Shown: positions 1 to 11,057, numbered from the stretch's first letter. The stretch: 64,000 bases of DNA from Parietichytrium sp. I65-24A (GCA_012862575.1 BLSF01000016.1:434001-498000), one strand, 5' to 3'. The notes: generated by a model not told the origin, from the sequence alone. Numbers and translations are program-made.

Positions 1-1443
1 CTTGAGATTTCCATCGACGGAATGAGCGCAGACGACACGATGGGAGTCGTCATCGAATTGGATGCGTTCGTTTCAACAGTTCCAGTTGAATTCAACATTG
101 GTTCTGCGTCGCTCAATCAACCCTTGCAATTCGAGCTCTCAGGCGAGACACCGAGAAATACGGTCTTCATCACGCTCAAGCGGTTAAACCCGAACCTGCA
201 GAGCATATACGTTAGTGGGGAGGTTCGCAGTGACTGCGACAGCTCCGTATCCCAAAAATTCCGAGCAAAAGTGGAGTGGGCCTCGGCATGCCCAGCTGTG
301 AGCTTTGGTGGCGACCTTGCACTCGAAGATGATACCTTTGAGATGACTTCCGCAGCCAAGAGAATACCCATCTCCGCCCTCAACCCGTCAGGAACCCCAT
401 GGCGAGAATACGAAGATGAGGTTGCAGTGTCACTCTGGTACCGCCTTCGCAACAAGGCAAACTCGGAGTGGGCCAAGCTGCCTGCTGACAACCTCTTTAA
501 GAGCGAACAGAGTACAGACCTGGGGACATTCGTGGATGTAGAGTCCAGCAGTGGATTTGCGACTCTTTGGATCGGGGACGAAGACGGGAGCTTGTTTCGA
601 GATGGCGAACCGTACCTTTTGCAGCTCAGAACCCAGTGCACGCGCGAAGCAAGCGGCGTTCAAGTAAAGGTCGGAGAAACGCGATCAGATGCGCGACTCG
701 GTGTGGTGGACAAGACTGCTCCACAAGTCATCGCCTGGGGCCTCACGAGAGCCATGAACTTGCCTTCTGCCGGAGTTCCGCTCGCCAAATTCACGTTCAA
801 TGAGCCTATTGACTGCACTCACCCTTCCCTGTCGGTTACTGTCACATCGTTGAATACAACAACCGAGCAGACCGTCACAGCTGCTGCATATTGCTCTTCC
901 GGCGGTATGGTGCTTCGCGTGATTCTGGAATTGGAGTCCGAGTATTGGGTCGAGTATTGGAGCAATGCGCAGGTGAGAGTTGAGCTCGCGGGGGTGTATG
1001 ATGTCTATGGGAACAAGATGTTGAACGATGGATATGAGGCCAGGAAAGAAGATGGCACTTTGGGTACCGCTTCCTTCAGCGTCGATGGCTTCGTTCCGGC
1101 TCTACAAGTTCCTGCGTTTGACGGCTCCGATATCTGGGTGCTTCCCTCAGCAGAATCTCAGGAAGCAATGAGAGCTGCTGCACGACCTAAGCCGCTCGCT
1201 GCCTCTGGTGATGCAAATGTCTTCATGTTAAGTACCGAGAGCGTGGAAATGCCAACCAGTGGTGCGCCTATTGGAGCCATTGTCGGGGCTGTGGCGGGAA
1301 CCATGGCTGTTATCTGTGGGGCGGCTGCACTCTACATATTGCGTAAGCGAGCAACTCGCAATGTTGCCAGCGCAGTTGTGATTTCAAAGCACGACTCAGT
1401 CGAGAGCGAGAATCCTCTTGCAGATTCGAGCGCAGCAGTTTAA
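1..1443 (+). CDS. Single-pass cell-surface protein, C-terminal part (5' end outside the window)
   Basis: The frame is open to base 1 (Leu-Glu-Ile-Ser precede the first ATG at 22), so this is very probably the 3' end of a longer gene. About 400 residues of Cys-containing beta-type sequence come first. Near 710-1000 a stretch beginning DKTAPQV with FTFNEPI resembles bacterial-Ig/SbsA-type repeats found in adhesins. A hydrophobic Gly/Ala-rich segment (about residues 415-437 counted from base 22) is followed by RKR and a roughly 35-residue acidic/Ser tail, which is type I topology with a short cytoplasmic end. The membrane-to-tail junction (YILRKRA) resembles that of the anchored enzyme at 47693 (YLMRKRA). 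No catalytic motif was seen; the function is not known, and adhesion or a surface coat is a guess. Confidence 0.75.
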   Translation, partial: LEISIDGMSADDTMGVVIELDAFVSTVPVEFNIGSASLNQPLQFELSGETPRNTVFITLKRLNPNLQSIYVSGEVRSDCDSSVSQKFRAKVEWASACPAVSFGGDLALEDDTFEMTSAAKRIPISALNPSGTPWREYEDEVAVSLWYRLRNKANSEWAKLPADNLFKSEQSTDLGTFVDVESSSGFATLWIGDEDGSLFRDGEPYLLQLRTQCTREASGVQVKVGETRSDARLGVVDKTAPQVIAWGLTRAMNLPSAGVPLAKFTFNEPIDCTHPSLSVTVTSLNTTTEQTVTAAAYCSSGGMVLRVILELESEYWVEYWSNAQVRVELAGVYDVYGNKMLNDGYEARKEDGTLGTASFSVDGFVPALQVPAFDGSDIWVLPSAESQEAMRAAARPKPLAASGDANVFMLSTESVEMPTSGAPIGAIVGAVAGTMAVICGAAALYILRKRATRNVASAVVISKHDSVESENPLADSSAAV

Positions 1444-2424
1444 TTGCCGTATGGTTGGTGTTGAACTGTTTGGTTGCATGGAACATACTTTAATTGCTCT
1501 CCCTTTTTGATTATTTTTAAAATATAATCTATTCACAGTTTCATGTTAATTAAGAAATAGTTTTCGAGACTCGAGCTTGGATTTTTAGAGAGCTTCAGTT
1601 GGTTTCTGGTGATGATGATGGCGCGACGCGTCGCGACACAGAAATCTAATCTTTTCTTCCATAAGTTTAGTCTCTTAAAGTTAAGCTTTTGAGAAACTCG
1701 ATGGTTTGGTAGTTTTGGTAGAGTCAACTCAGACTGTGAGCTGCGCGCGAAAGGCTGGCCTTCTCTTGTCCTTTCTCCTTCGGCGAGTTACTGACGAACT
1801 TGAAGGAATTGCAGTTTCATCGCGGCAGTATCTTGGCTCGGTCGGACACTCACGGCCAAGTCACAGAAGAACAACACGGAAGAAGAGACCGAGTATGCCT
1901 TGCGCTACGACCCAATCTACTCTGTACTCGGTGACGAATGGTACCTGGTACGAAGGTGTAATGGTGCGATTGAAAGTGTTCACTTGTGATTTTGAACAAC
2001 AAAGGGGCTCCAGCAAACAATTGAAGAAGGGAAAGAAGAAACGCACCCAAAAAAAAAAGGAAAAGGAAAAGCAAAAGACTCGAAAACATCAAAAGAGTGA
2101 AATGAAGCCCAATGCCCAAGCTGGGCACCAGCGAAATAGAAAATGCTTAAGCACGTTTGCTTTAAAAACTGTGTACCAACCGAAAGAGCCCCCTCCCTTA
2201 ATGGAGAGAGGACCAGACCGCAGATTGCACGCACGCTAACTAAAAGCTCCCGCACTCAGAGCGCCTCCCACCCGCCAGCGGCCACTTGCGCGCGACGATG
2301 GTGCTGATTGAGCCCCGTTTGCACCGATGCAAAGCAAAGCAGACACGGCACGATAAAACAGGAATAACCACTCACCAGAGGGATATGCAGATGTGGACAA
2401 GAAGCGAAGCCCAGAAGCCCACAC
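1444..2424. other. Convergent spacer without a recognised gene
   Basis: This lies between the 3' ends of the surface-protein gene and uS11. It is AT-rich near 1500-1560 and A/G-rich near 2030-2100. A protein-like open stretch of about 60 codons (about 1806-1989, +) has no start codon and no identity that I can give it. Confidence 0.6.
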
Positions 2425-2877
2425 TTACAAGCGGCGACCACGCTTACCACCCTTGCGGCGGGTGCTGTCATGAGGAATTGGAGTCACATCCTCAATGCGT
2501 CCGATGGTCATTCCAGCGCGAGCGAGCGCGCGGAGAGCAGACTGCGCTCCAGGTCCAGGGGTCTTGGTGTGAACTCCTCCGGTTGCGCGGAGCTTGATGT
2601 GCAGAGCGGTGACGCCCAGCTCCTTGCAGCGAGCAGCCACATCCTGCGCTGCAAGCATCGCCGCGTACGGCGACGACTCGTCGCGGTCAGCCTTGACCTT
2701 CATTCCTCCAGTCACGCGCACGAGGGTCTCGCGTCCGGAGATATCGGTCACGTGGACGAACGTGTCATTGAAAGACGCGAAGATGTGCGCTACTGCGAAC
2801 ACGTGCTCGTCCTCCTTGGTGCGAGGACCGAGAGTGGTCTTCTCCTCCACCTGCTCACCACCGCGTTTCTTCACCAT
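2425..2877 (-). CDS. RPS14: 40S ribosomal protein uS11 (RPS14)
   Basis: A complete 150-residue protein matches eukaryotic RPS14 over its whole length. The variable N-terminus ([13 protein letters not shown]) is followed by the conserved [20 protein letters not shown] block, the [20 protein letters not shown] block, [20 protein letters not shown], and the basic tail ending in [11 protein letters not shown]. Its known role is in the platform of the small subunit near the 3' end of 18S rRNA and in 40S maturation. The gene is a single exon with an ATG start. Upstream (2934-2993 on the + strand) there is a long CT/GA tract. It lies divergent to CFAP251 and convergent with the surface-protein gene. 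Confidence 0.97.
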   Translation of the reverse strand: MVKKRGGEQVEEKTTLGPRTKEDEHVFAVAHIFASFNDTFVHVTDISGRETLVRVTGGMKVKADRDESSPYAAMLAAQDVAARCKELGVTALHIKLRATGGVHTKTPGPGAQSALRALARAGMTIGRIEDVTPIPHDSTRRKGGKRGRRL

Positions 2878-4776
2878 CTTACTCGTGTCTTTTCCCCTTT
2901 AACTGCTCTTCCGCTGCCTTCCGCGTTGCCTGTCTGCTCTCTCTTTTTCTCTCTCTCTCTTTTTCTCTCTCTCTCTTTTTGTCTTTCTCTTTTTGTACTT
3001 TTTCACTCTCTTTCTCCCTATCTGCTTCTCTATCTGCCTGTCTAGATTCATCTATCATCTATCATCTATCCACCCATCCGCCTAGCTGCCTGTCTACGAG
3101 TCTACCCGTGTCTCTAGCTCTTTGCGGTAGCCTCCGTAGCCTCTGGCGGCTTAGCGGCAGGGTACCGGGGGGTTAGGCGGTGGGGTATGATGGGGGTAGA
3201 GTGAGAGTTGGTTAGGGTTTGTGGTGGAGGCGGGGGATGGGGATGGATGGGGTCTGGTCCACTCATTCAGCTAGTGGGGGAGAGTGGGAGTGCGTGTGGG
3301 AGGGGGGGGTTAGGGTGGTGGTAGTCGGTGGAGTAGAGAAGGGAACCGGGAGAACCGAGATGGATAGATGGATGGATGGATGGATGAGGAGGTGGGTTCT
3401 TGAGAGGGGGTGGTGGGGTGAATGGGTTCTGAGGAGAGATTTGAGGTCCCTGCGCAGTGAGGCGTGGGAGGCGCCTCTGCAGAGGGGTCGTTCCGCTCTT
3501 TGCTGTCGATTGGGGGCCTCGATGACCGGGGTAAATTTGGGTGTCTTTGCTCGTTGTGGGGAAGCTGGTCCTTTTCGCTCCGAATTCATTCCGACTCTTA
3601 GGTGTTCGTTTTGTTCCTTCTCTGGTCTTTTTTGCTCCCACCGTCCTCCACCGTCCGTCGTATTTCTAATGCTTTTATTTACTTACGCCTTTAGTACATA
3701 AGAATGAGATAGAGTCAATAAGGGTACTGGCACACAAGGAACTGTTCACGTACAAGCCGCGCAGTAGTCTCCTTCTTATACATTTGAGTAGCGAACATTT
3801 GGAACATCACTGATACTCTTATTCGTCGCACATGGTCAAAACATTGATTAGAAAACCTAACCCTGACGCCAATCGTCGGGAGGGTGCCTAACCAGATGTC
3901 CGTTTGGTGAAAAAATTTTCAATGTTTTTCGCAGTCAGTGTCAGCACAGCCAAACCGTTCTCGAAAGCGACAAGGGGAAAGAATTGAAAAAGCTTTCGAC
4001 TGCGAATTCGTCTTGATTTTCATTTCTAAATTAGAGAGCAAGTCGGAGCCCTCCGAGTCCGCAGCGCCTTTTTTTTTTTTTGAAGTGTGTCTCGCGAAAA
4101 GGTCTCAAAACCACGCGACTCGCTTGTTGAACCTTCTTCATCTCTCGAAGTGTGAAGCTCGAACAAACAACAAACAAACAAACAAACAAATCAAGGAACA
4201 CTGTGTTTGTTTGCTTAAATTGAACGTCAAGCAGCCTTTCCAACGCTCGTGTGATCCGAAACGCCCTGCACACGCACACGTCTGCGTTGGATACACTGGG
4301 GCATCGATCGACGTGCAGCTCCGTGTTTTACCGCGGTTTGGCATAGATAGACAGACGAGCGAAACAGAAACTCACAGACAGACATTCAAGAGCTGTGCAG
4401 AGTCGACTTGTGAATCAAAGTTGTCCTGGATTCTGCCGAGTCTCAATTTCTCAATTTCTCAATTTCTGAGCGAGAGAAACTGGTGCAAGAAAGAGCTACT
4501 GCGAGTTGCACGCTGCACAACGCTAAAATCCGTTATTTGCAAAGAGTACTAGTGTTGGGCAAGTGCTCGAGTGAAGCAAGGCTTTTGGACGTTTCGAGTT
4601 GGAGGTCCGAGCCGCGCAAGGACAGGACTTTATCGTTGTTCGTGAGAGCAGCGAGCAGCGAGCAGGGAGCTGTGGCTGCGAGAGACAAGCTGCCGTACGA
4701 GGTACCTCGTCAAGGCAGGGCTGCGGTTGGGTTAGGTCTTCAAGAGGGAACGACGTCTTCAAATTCGTGTCCGAGA
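2878..4776. promoter_or_regulatory. Divergent spacer between uS11 and CFAP251
   Basis: No gene was recognised. It holds a CT tract (2934-2993), a GGAT tetranucleotide array (3359-3387), a CAAA array (4161-4190), a T11 run near 4071 and a TCTCAATT-type repeat (about 4436-4467). It must contain the 5' regions of both flanking genes, because CFAP251 has no in-frame ATG upstream of 4777. Individual promoter elements cannot be assigned by eye. Confidence 0.6.
2934..2993. repeat. CT/GA-rich tract upstream of uS11
   Basis: Imperfect (CT)n interrupted by T5 blocks. On the gene's own strand it reads as GA repeats about 55-115 bases before the start codon, a position where GA tracts often act as promoter elements. 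Confidence 0.7.
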
Positions 4777-7700
4777 ATGAGCCTTGTTGAGGAAGAGAAA
4801 GCGCAGGCGCACGACGAAGAGCAGGACGACCAGCTCCGCAAGGAGGATGGCAATGCCCAGGCCTTGTCGCTGAAATGGGCGTTCGGGTTCAATAAGGCAG
4901 TGGAAGGATCCGTGCACAACTTGTCCGACGACTCGAGGAACGCGATATTCTATTTTGCGGCGCATACTGGGATTGTTTATGATTATGTGAACCGGACGCA
5001 GACTTTATTGCAGGGTCATTGCAACCCAATCACTTGCTGCGCTGTGAGCGCTGACAAGCGATGGATTGCCACTGCAGATTCGGGCAAGGACTCGATGATT
5101 GTGGTGTGGGACTCCTTCACCGGAGCTCCTCTCAAGACCATATTTAGTCCCCACCCAAATGGAGTTGTGGCCATGGACATGTCACCAGATGCAATGCTTC
5201 TCGTCACTCTCAGTGCGGCTCACAATGGCAATCAAGAAGTCTCGATCTGGGAATGGGTTGCCAACAGCGAGGCTCCACTCTACACCGGAGAATGCCCCGC
5301 AGTACAACTATCCACCCGTGAGATGAACGCCATGTCGCCAAATGTCACACCGAAGAGAGCACGCGCCGGCAAACGAACCAAGAAGGGCATGGAGATGATG
5401 ATGGGAATAGGTGCGCCAGAGTACGCTGGAGATTTCCTTGACGAAAGTGAGACTATTCGAGCTCCGTTTCAAAGACACATTCGGTTCAACACTTTTGACG
5501 TGAAACAGTTTGTGTCCACCGGACCAAGCCACGTCACGTTCTGGACGTTTGCCAGCGGGCACTTGGAGCAGCACACCCCGCCACAAATGAGCAAGGCAGA
5601 TTTTGGGACGAGGGTTGGGGACTTTACTCACACTGCATTCCTTCCGATTGGCTCCCGAGCGGTCTCCGGAACAGTCAGTGGGAACATTGTGCTCTGGGAT
5701 TGCACTGCAAATGCCCAAGCTGAAGAAGAAGTAGTGCACGAGGCCTTTGGAGAGACAGAGCCAGCCGCAGCTGATTTTCGAAAATCCGCAAGCAAAATTG
5801 TGAAACTAAACAGAAGTGGCACCATAAAGTACGTCGTCATGTATGACGACCTCCTCGTCGTTTGTGGTGAGGACGAGAGCGTCCGTCTCTACGATCCGGA
5901 TCTACGCATCGTGGCTTGGTTTGAAGACCTCGACGCCGGGCCAGTGAACTCAGTCTCGTTTGCCGCGTCCACCACAAAACTCCATTACATCAACATGCCA
6001 TTCAACGCGTCTGGCTCTGCAGGCTTTGGAGGCCAGAGCCCCGGTGCCAAGGAAAATTCTCCTACGAGCTACGCCGTCCCAGACTTTGTTGTCGGAACAT
6101 CAAAGGCGCTCATCGTCGGCGTAGACGCTGCTTCTTTCGAAGATCCTTCCCCCGAAAATCGCCATGGAACACTCCTCCTTCAAGGATTTGATGGTCCCAT
6201 CGTTTCTACAATCACGCACCCCTTCGATAGCATCTTCGTTGCAATATCAAAGTCTGGCATTCTTCAAGCTTGGAATTACAGTGAGAAAAGGCTCGTTATC
6301 GTGCGTGTCCTTGACCAAGAAGATCACCCAGAGTGCGCAGCTTTCTCGCCTGACGGCAACTTCATTGCGGTTGGATTTCACAACGGCATACTCAGAGTTT
6401 TCCGCTGGGGCAAAGCTCGCGATCTTGGAGAAATCGCATGCTTCCAAATTCACAGTGGCGTTGGATACACACATCTACAATTTTCACCCAACTCGCAGTT
6501 TTTAGGTTGCGCTGATAAGCACAATGCTGTGGGCCTTCTCAGATTTATTTCTTCGGAGGTGAACTTCAACGGGGAGCCTTTCAAAGGTGTTGAGACTATG
6601 AAGGTGAATCAGGGAAAGCGCAAGTCTGAGCCTGGCCCCGGGCTCGAGCCTTGTGACGGTACTGACTCTAGAAATGGCTGGGTGTACCTCGGACGGTACA
6701 GGTCGCATGCAAAGCCTGTCACGTGCATTAGCTTTGGGGTCGGTTCTGACACTGCAAACAGGTTCGTGTCCATCGGCGAGGACGGCTTTTTGGTCGAATA
6801 CGACTTGGAGAGAAGCTCTGTAGTGGACGGTATCCAGCTGGTGGGCCAGCCCAAACAAATTGAGCACGGAGACTCCGTTCCCACTTGCTGTGTCATTCAG
6901 CCTGCCGACAGAGTTGCTCGCGAGGACATCGTAATCACGGCCAACACAGATTACAAGTTTAAATGCTTCAATGCAAACAATCGGATTTGCAGGAAGACTG
7001 CACTTGGGCCAACTTATGGAGGCCCGCTGTACAAGCTCTCCATGATTGCTCAAAAAGGCGACAATGGCACTCCCCAATACCTTGCATACAGCACTAAGGA
7101 GCGTGTAATCGGCTTGGTCAAACTTCCCCTCGACGGAAATCCGTACAAGTCTATGGGGCTCATCGCCCACCCGGGAGAGATATCGTCGTTTGCTCCATCT
7201 TATGACGGCCGCTTGTTGCTCAGCGCCGGGGGAAGCGACATGACGATCAATCTCTGGGCAGTGAATGCCTCCGTTCTTGATTCTGCAGTGATTTCTGCCG
7301 GTTCGCAGATTATTCACGGCGCCCCACGGCAACTCGTGCCATTCTTTCCTCTGCTTGACGGCGGATTCAAAGGAACTCTGTACGAGGACATTGTCGATTT
7401 CTTCTATTATGCGCAGCTTCGCTGTCAAGGAGAGGAGACCACCTCTCCTCGAAGAACCGAAGGCTATGTGCCTCTCACCGAAATTCCAAACCTTATGCGC
7501 GCGCTGGGATACTACCCTACCGAGCACCAGATCGAAAACATGTGCTCTGAAATTCGGTATTCTGAGTTCGCCTCTACAGCAAAGACTGTGGAGGTCATTA
7601 ATCTCGAGCAATTCATTCGTCTCTACGTCAACCATCGGCCGGTCATTGGGATTACACGCGACCAAGTCGTTGCAGCATTCAGAACCATTCAACGGGTACT

Positions 7701-7923
7701 AGAACCTGGCCCGGAGTCCATCTCAGAGCTGGAGTGCTCTGTGGAGTGGAGGGGCCTGAAAAAGCTCCTAGAAAACTCCGCGGAGGCTATGCCAGCAAAA
7801 GAGTTGGAGACATGTTTGACGATGCTCATTGGGAGAAAAGGATTAGCCTCTATCAAGCCCAACACGCAAATATCCGTAGATCGCTTCGCCAACGAAGTGC
7901 TGGGCTTGCAGGAAGCCGAATAG
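4777..7923 (+). CDS. CFAP251: CFAP251/WDR66-type axonemal WD40 protein
   Basis: This 1,048-residue protein is collinear with the CFAP251/WDR66 family. An acidic N-terminus is followed from about residue 28 by the family opening (LKWAFGFNK), IFYFAAHTGIVYDY, LLQGHCNPITCCAVS and VVWDSFTGAPLKTIF, then many WD40 blades. From about residue 890 comes the C-terminal helical EF-hand-like module (LMRALGYYPTEHQIENM, INLEQFIRLYVNHRP). A Lys/Arg/Met-rich insert lies at about residues 188-210. In ciliates and green algae this protein belongs to the calmodulin- and spoke-associated complex at the base of radial spokes and is needed for motility. The frame extends upstream to a GTG at 4483, but the first ATG is at 4777, and the extra 98 residues look like untranslated leader. 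It is a single exon, convergent with PWP1. Confidence 0.93.
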   Translation: MSLVEEEKAQAHDEEQDDQLRKEDGNAQALSLKWAFGFNKAVEGSVHNLSDDSRNAIFYFAAHTGIVYDYVNRTQTLLQGHCNPITCCAVSADKRWIATADSGKDSMIVVWDSFTGAPLKTIFSPHPNGVVAMDMSPDAMLLVTLSAAHNGNQEVSIWEWVANSEAPLYTGECPAVQLSTREMNAMSPNVTPKRARAGKRTKKGMEMMMGIGAPEYAGDFLDESETIRAPFQRHIRFNTFDVKQFVSTGPSHVTFWTFASGHLEQHTPPQMSKADFGTRVGDFTHTAFLPIGSRAVSGTVSGNIVLWDCTANAQAEEEVVHEAFGETEPAAADFRKSASKIVKLNRSGTIKYVVMYDDLLVVCGEDESVRLYDPDLRIVAWFEDLDAGPVNSVSFAASTTKLHYINMPFNASGSAGFGGQSPGAKENSPTSYAVPDFVVGTSKALIVGVDAASFEDPSPENRHGTLLLQGFDGPIVSTITHPFDSIFVAISKSGILQAWNYSEKRLVIVRVLDQEDHPECAAFSPDGNFIAVGFHNGILRVFRWGKARDLGEIACFQIHSGVGYTHLQFSPNSQFLGCADKHNAVGLLRFISSEVNFNGEPFKGVETMKVNQGKRKSEPGPGLEPCDGTDSRNGWVYLGRYRSHAKPVTCISFGVGSDTANRFVSIGEDGFLVEYDLERSSVVDGIQLVGQPKQIEHGDSVPTCCVIQPADRVAREDIVITANTDYKFKCFNANNRICRKTALGPTYGGPLYKLSMIAQKGDNGTPQYLAYSTKERVIGLVKLPLDGNPYKSMGLIAHPGEISSFAPSYDGRLLLSAGGSDMTINLWAVNASVLDSAVISAGSQIIHGAPRQLVPFFPLLDGGFKGTLYEDIVDFFYYAQLRCQGEETTSPRRTEGYVPLTEIPNLMRALGYYPTEHQIENMCSEIRYSEFASTAKTVEVINLEQFIRLYVNHRPVIGITRDQVVAAFRTIQRVLEPGPESISELECSVEWRGLKKLLENSAEAMPAKELETCLTMLIGRKGLASIKPNTQISVDRFANEVLGLQEAE

Positions 7924-8393
7924 TGTGTACGTAAGATTCTCAACCTCTGTTTGATCTGCCATTTGTAAAAGTTCTCCTTCTATCCTTTGGAGTGCACTTG
8001 AAAAAAAAAAATCAAGTGCCACTCAACTTATAAATTTTGGAGCCTTCTATTCGCTATGTTCTTTACAGTTAAAACTGTTGAGAAGTGAGAGAGAGAAAAA
8101 GCGGGAAAAGTCCAAACGTCTCCGCCAGTACCTGTCGACTAAAAAACCCCGGAGGACGGACACCGCTATAAAAATTTGACAGCGCACGGGGAAGACGCAC
8201 CGCCGAAACAGTACGATGACCGGCCTTTTTTCAGCAGAGGAGAGGAGGAACAAACAGGGTTTAACTTTAATTGCATAATTGGAACCAAAAGGCATACATA
8301 CACTAACTTTTCGGACAAGTAAAAGAGAGAAAACTATTGAAGAAGGGTTGCCAGACTCTGATCCGTGGTCACTATAAAAAACCTTCCTAGATC
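7924..8393. other. Convergent spacer CFAP251 / PWP1
   Basis: 470 bases with an A-run near 8000 and otherwise plain sequence. It presumably holds the two 3' UTRs and polyadenylation sites. Nothing else was seen. Confidence 0.6.
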
Positions 8394-9947
8394 TTATCCT
8401 CTCTTCTTGTTCTTTTTCTTGTTCTTTTTGCCCTGGCTTGGGGTGGTGCTATCGGCAGTTGCGGATGAAGAAGGGGCAGCCGGAGGAGCGGCAGCTTCAG
8501 AGGTCTGCTGGCTGCCAGCCTCCGACAGAGCGGCTCCTGTACGCGATTTGAAAAGGCGCTCCACATTCTCGTCCTCGCTGACGTCCCACAGAGCGAGCAA
8601 GCCCTTATCGCCTCCAGCTGCAAGCAAGCACTCATCGTCGAGCGAGAACCCAACAGAAAATAGCGCTCCAGCCACCATTTTCTTGGTGCCAATGCAAGAT
8701 GGCCCTTTAGCAGCCTCCAGATCCCACAATTTGACGGATTTATCGGGAGAGCAAGTCGCGAGAACGCCTCTAACCTTTTTGTGGAAAGAAATAGACGAGC
8801 AAGGCTTGTCATGTGCCTTGAACGAGAAGAGCGGCCCGGCAGCGGCATTACGTACATCAAAGCACGTGACCTTCCCATCTTCTGTTGAAGCAAAGACTTG
8901 CTGTGGCTGATGAAGGTTCCATGCGCATGACTCCACATCGGAACTGAGTTTCATGCGAACGACCTGAGAGCCAGGAGCGCTGGCATCAAAGACAGCAAGA
9001 GATTTATCGAAGGAGCCTGTAAGAAGTACACTGGCTTCTACCGGATTCCACGCTACGCTTTGCACCTTGTCGGAATGATGTGTGAATGTCTGTGCCACTG
9101 TGCCTTTGGCCAAGTCCCACAGACGGACCGTCTTGTCAGCAGAAGCGCTGGCTAGCAGGTTTTGATGCACGCTGTTCCAGGAAAGGCCCATCACAGCGTC
9201 GCCGTGTTTTTCGCCATTCTCGCCCAGAATGAGGGTCGGTTCAAGGGCGTCCAGGACATCCAAGTTCCAAATCTCAATCTCCGGCTTAAAGGTTCCAACG
9301 GCTACAAAGTTATGCGAGTCGGTGTAGGACCGCTCGCCAAAAACCTCTCTGCCGCAGCCGAGCCATGCCGTGCACAGTGGGAACGCAGGCAGCGTGATAT
9401 CGTGGTGCACATACAGGTTGGACTCGAGCGTATCGTACATGTACACCTCCAGCTGACTAAACTCCTCGTCTGTGCGGGCCACCACCACCATGCGGTCCGT
9501 ATCTTTGACGATGAAATCCTCAGCGTCTGACCCCAGGTCGTCATCGTCCGCAATGTCCGGTTGGAACCCATCCGCCTCTGGATCCACATCCTCGCCATCT
9601 TCCTCGTCGTCGTCGTCCTGCATTTCAGAATCCTCGACCTCGTCGTCCTCACCGGCGTCATCGCTATCTCCGGCGGCCTCAGCCTCCATGAGTCGCATGG
9701 CCTCGGCTTCGTCATCGTCGCCCTCCTTGTCAGCCCACAGTGCGGCGTCGTGGTCCTCGCCGTAGTCGTCCATGCGCAGCTCCTTAGGCAGACCGTTCTT
9801 ATCGAGTCCCTTGTTATCCTCCGCCTGAGCACGTTCGAGACGCGCCTGGGTCTGCTCCAGCTCCACCTTTTCAGCGGGAGAAAGCTCGTACTTGACAGGC
9901 ACGCGGCGGGCAGCGCCTTTCGGCACCCATGACAGCGACGAGATCAT
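8394..9947 (-). CDS. PWP1: PWP1, WD40 ribosome-biogenesis factor
   Basis: This 517-residue protein starts with the family signature MISSLSWVPKGAA. A strongly acidic stretch (about residues 55-145) separates the N-terminus from a WD40 propeller. Blades include AVMGLSWNSVHQNLLASASA, KTVRLWDLAKG, VQSVAWNPVEASVLLTGSFD and SVKLWDLEAAKG. The Lys-rich tail (GKKNKKKNKKRG) looks like a nuclear/nucleolar signal. In yeast and animals PWP1 acts in pre-60S processing and rDNA regulation. The gene has a single exon and an ATG start. It is divergent to MDN1, another 60S maturation factor, so the two probably share one upstream region. Confidence 0.95.
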   Translation of the reverse strand: MISSLSWVPKGAARRVPVKYELSPAEKVELEQTQARLERAQAEDNKGLDKNGLPKELRMDDYGEDHDAALWADKEGDDDEAEAMRLMEAEAAGDSDDAGEDDEVEDSEMQDDDDEEDGEDVDPEADGFQPDIADDDDLGSDAEDFIVKDTDRMVVVARTDEEFSQLEVYMYDTLESNLYVHHDITLPAFPLCTAWLGCGREVFGERSYTDSHNFVAVGTFKPEIEIWNLDVLDALEPTLILGENGEKHGDAVMGLSWNSVHQNLLASASADKTVRLWDLAKGTVAQTFTHHSDKVQSVAWNPVEASVLLTGSFDKSLAVFDASAPGSQVVRMKLSSDVESCAWNLHQPQQVFASTEDGKVTCFDVRNAAAGPLFSFKAHDKPCSSISFHKKVRGVLATCSPDKSVKLWDLEAAKGPSCIGTKKMVAGALFSVGFSLDDECLLAAGGDKGLLALWDVSEDENVERLFKSRTGAALSEAGSQQTSEAAAPPAAPSSSATADSTTPSQGKKNKKKNKKRG

Positions 9948-10045
9948 CTTCTTTTTGCAGGTGCTCCCGGGGGTGGAATGGAATGTATAATATGTATGGA
10001 AAGCTCTTTCGCAGGTGCCAATCCAGCAAAATTGTCAGTCTCCGA

Positions 10046-11057
10046 GCCTCACCGCCGGGCGATCCAGTCGCAAGTACAGACGAACGACCGAAATGGACAC
10101 ACGGATGAACGGATGAATCAATCAATGAATCAATCAATGAATCAATCAATGAATCAATCAATGAATCAATGAGTGAATCAATCAATGAATCAATCAATGA
10201 ATGAACGAGTGTGTCTCTCCAACTCGACCCAAGGTTCAACTTTTCAACTTTTCCACTTTTCAACTTTTCAACTGGGCAACCTTCGCTCCGCACGCCTCAG
10301 ACAGCCACACTGACACGCCGCTTCACACGTCCGTAACCGTGGCCTAATGAGACCTACGCAATCTGCCGAGGACACTTTCCTTTCCACCTATTTGCCGACC
10401 GAGGACGCTCTTCTGCTTTCTCTTTCTCTTTCTCTTACTCTTTTACTTTCTCTCCTCGCCACTGCTCCCCCCGCTACCTCCAAAGCCTAACGCCCAATAG
10501 GAGCCGCATCTCAGGCGTAGCACATGCTAGCGCAGCGTTGGGGATCGGCCAACGAAATGCGTTCCCCACCTTCAACTCTTGAACTCTCTTGAACTCGCTT
10601 GTTGTCATCAAGTAGCGACCATGAGGTTTTCGTTAGGCGAGCCTTGAGATCCCTGGGAGGAAGAAAGAAAAAGAAAGAAAGGCGCAGAGAGAACAAAGGA
10701 AGCGTCTGGCGTTCGGCGGAACTGGAGGGAAATTCGTAGCCAACCAACACAACCAACCAAACAAAACCAAGCGAGTGTGCGAAGAGAGAAAGAGAGAAAA
10801 AGAGAAAGAAAGAAGGAAAGAAAGAAAGAAAGAAAGGAAGACTTGGTTTTTCTTGGAGCGAGGACACCGCCGGGGACAGAGGACAGAGGAAAGAGGAAAG
10901 AGGACAGAGGACACGCGCGGGAGAACCAGAACGCGCGGCTGCGCTGCAAAGGGGACTCACGCTTGGCGGTTCTCGGTTCTCGAGGGCGATCGCGAAAACT
11001 GGTTCTCGCGTGGGGCCACATCCTGCTGCGTGGAGCAGCGCGGGTTGGTGCAAAGTG
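10046..11057. repeat. Spacer repeat, copy 1 (ends in an N gap)
   Basis: The segment starts CCTCACCGCCGGGCG just after the PWP1 leader and runs to GGTGCAAAGTG, where it is cut by the N run. Direct copies follow at 11161-12306 and 12309-13629. It carries internal microsatellites: a TCAATGAATCAA array, TTTTCAAC repeats, a CTTT tract and a GAAA tract. It lacks the last third of the unit, because the gap begins there. Confidence 0.9.
10110..10204. repeat. TCAATGAATCAA-type microsatellite
   Basis: Tandem ATCAATCAATGA-type units over about 95 bases. The matching array in copy 3 (about 12377-12420) is roughly half as long, as expected for a slippage-prone microsatellite that differs between alleles. 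Confidence 0.85.

Noticed and set aside
1806-1989. Protein-like open stretch on the + strand (RYDPIYSVLGDEWYLVRR)
   Set aside because: It has no start codon, no convincing splice sites and no family; it is too short to support as a gene.
3219-3701. 160-codon Trp/Gly/Arg-rich frame
   Set aside because: It translates a G-rich spacer and GGAT microsatellite; the opposite strand is open in two frames as well.
3938-4552. 204-codon frame upstream of CFAP251
   Set aside because: It starts at GTG, includes CAAA and T-run microsatellites, and lies in the probable leader or promoter region.
4483-4776. Upstream extension of the CFAP251 frame by 98 codons
   Set aside because: It begins with GTG, contains no ATG, shows no family similarity and reads like leader; the ATG at 4777 was used.
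6502-7692. Antisense 396-codon frame inside CFAP251
   Set aside because: It overlaps well-conserved WD40 coding sequence completely and its product has no domain.
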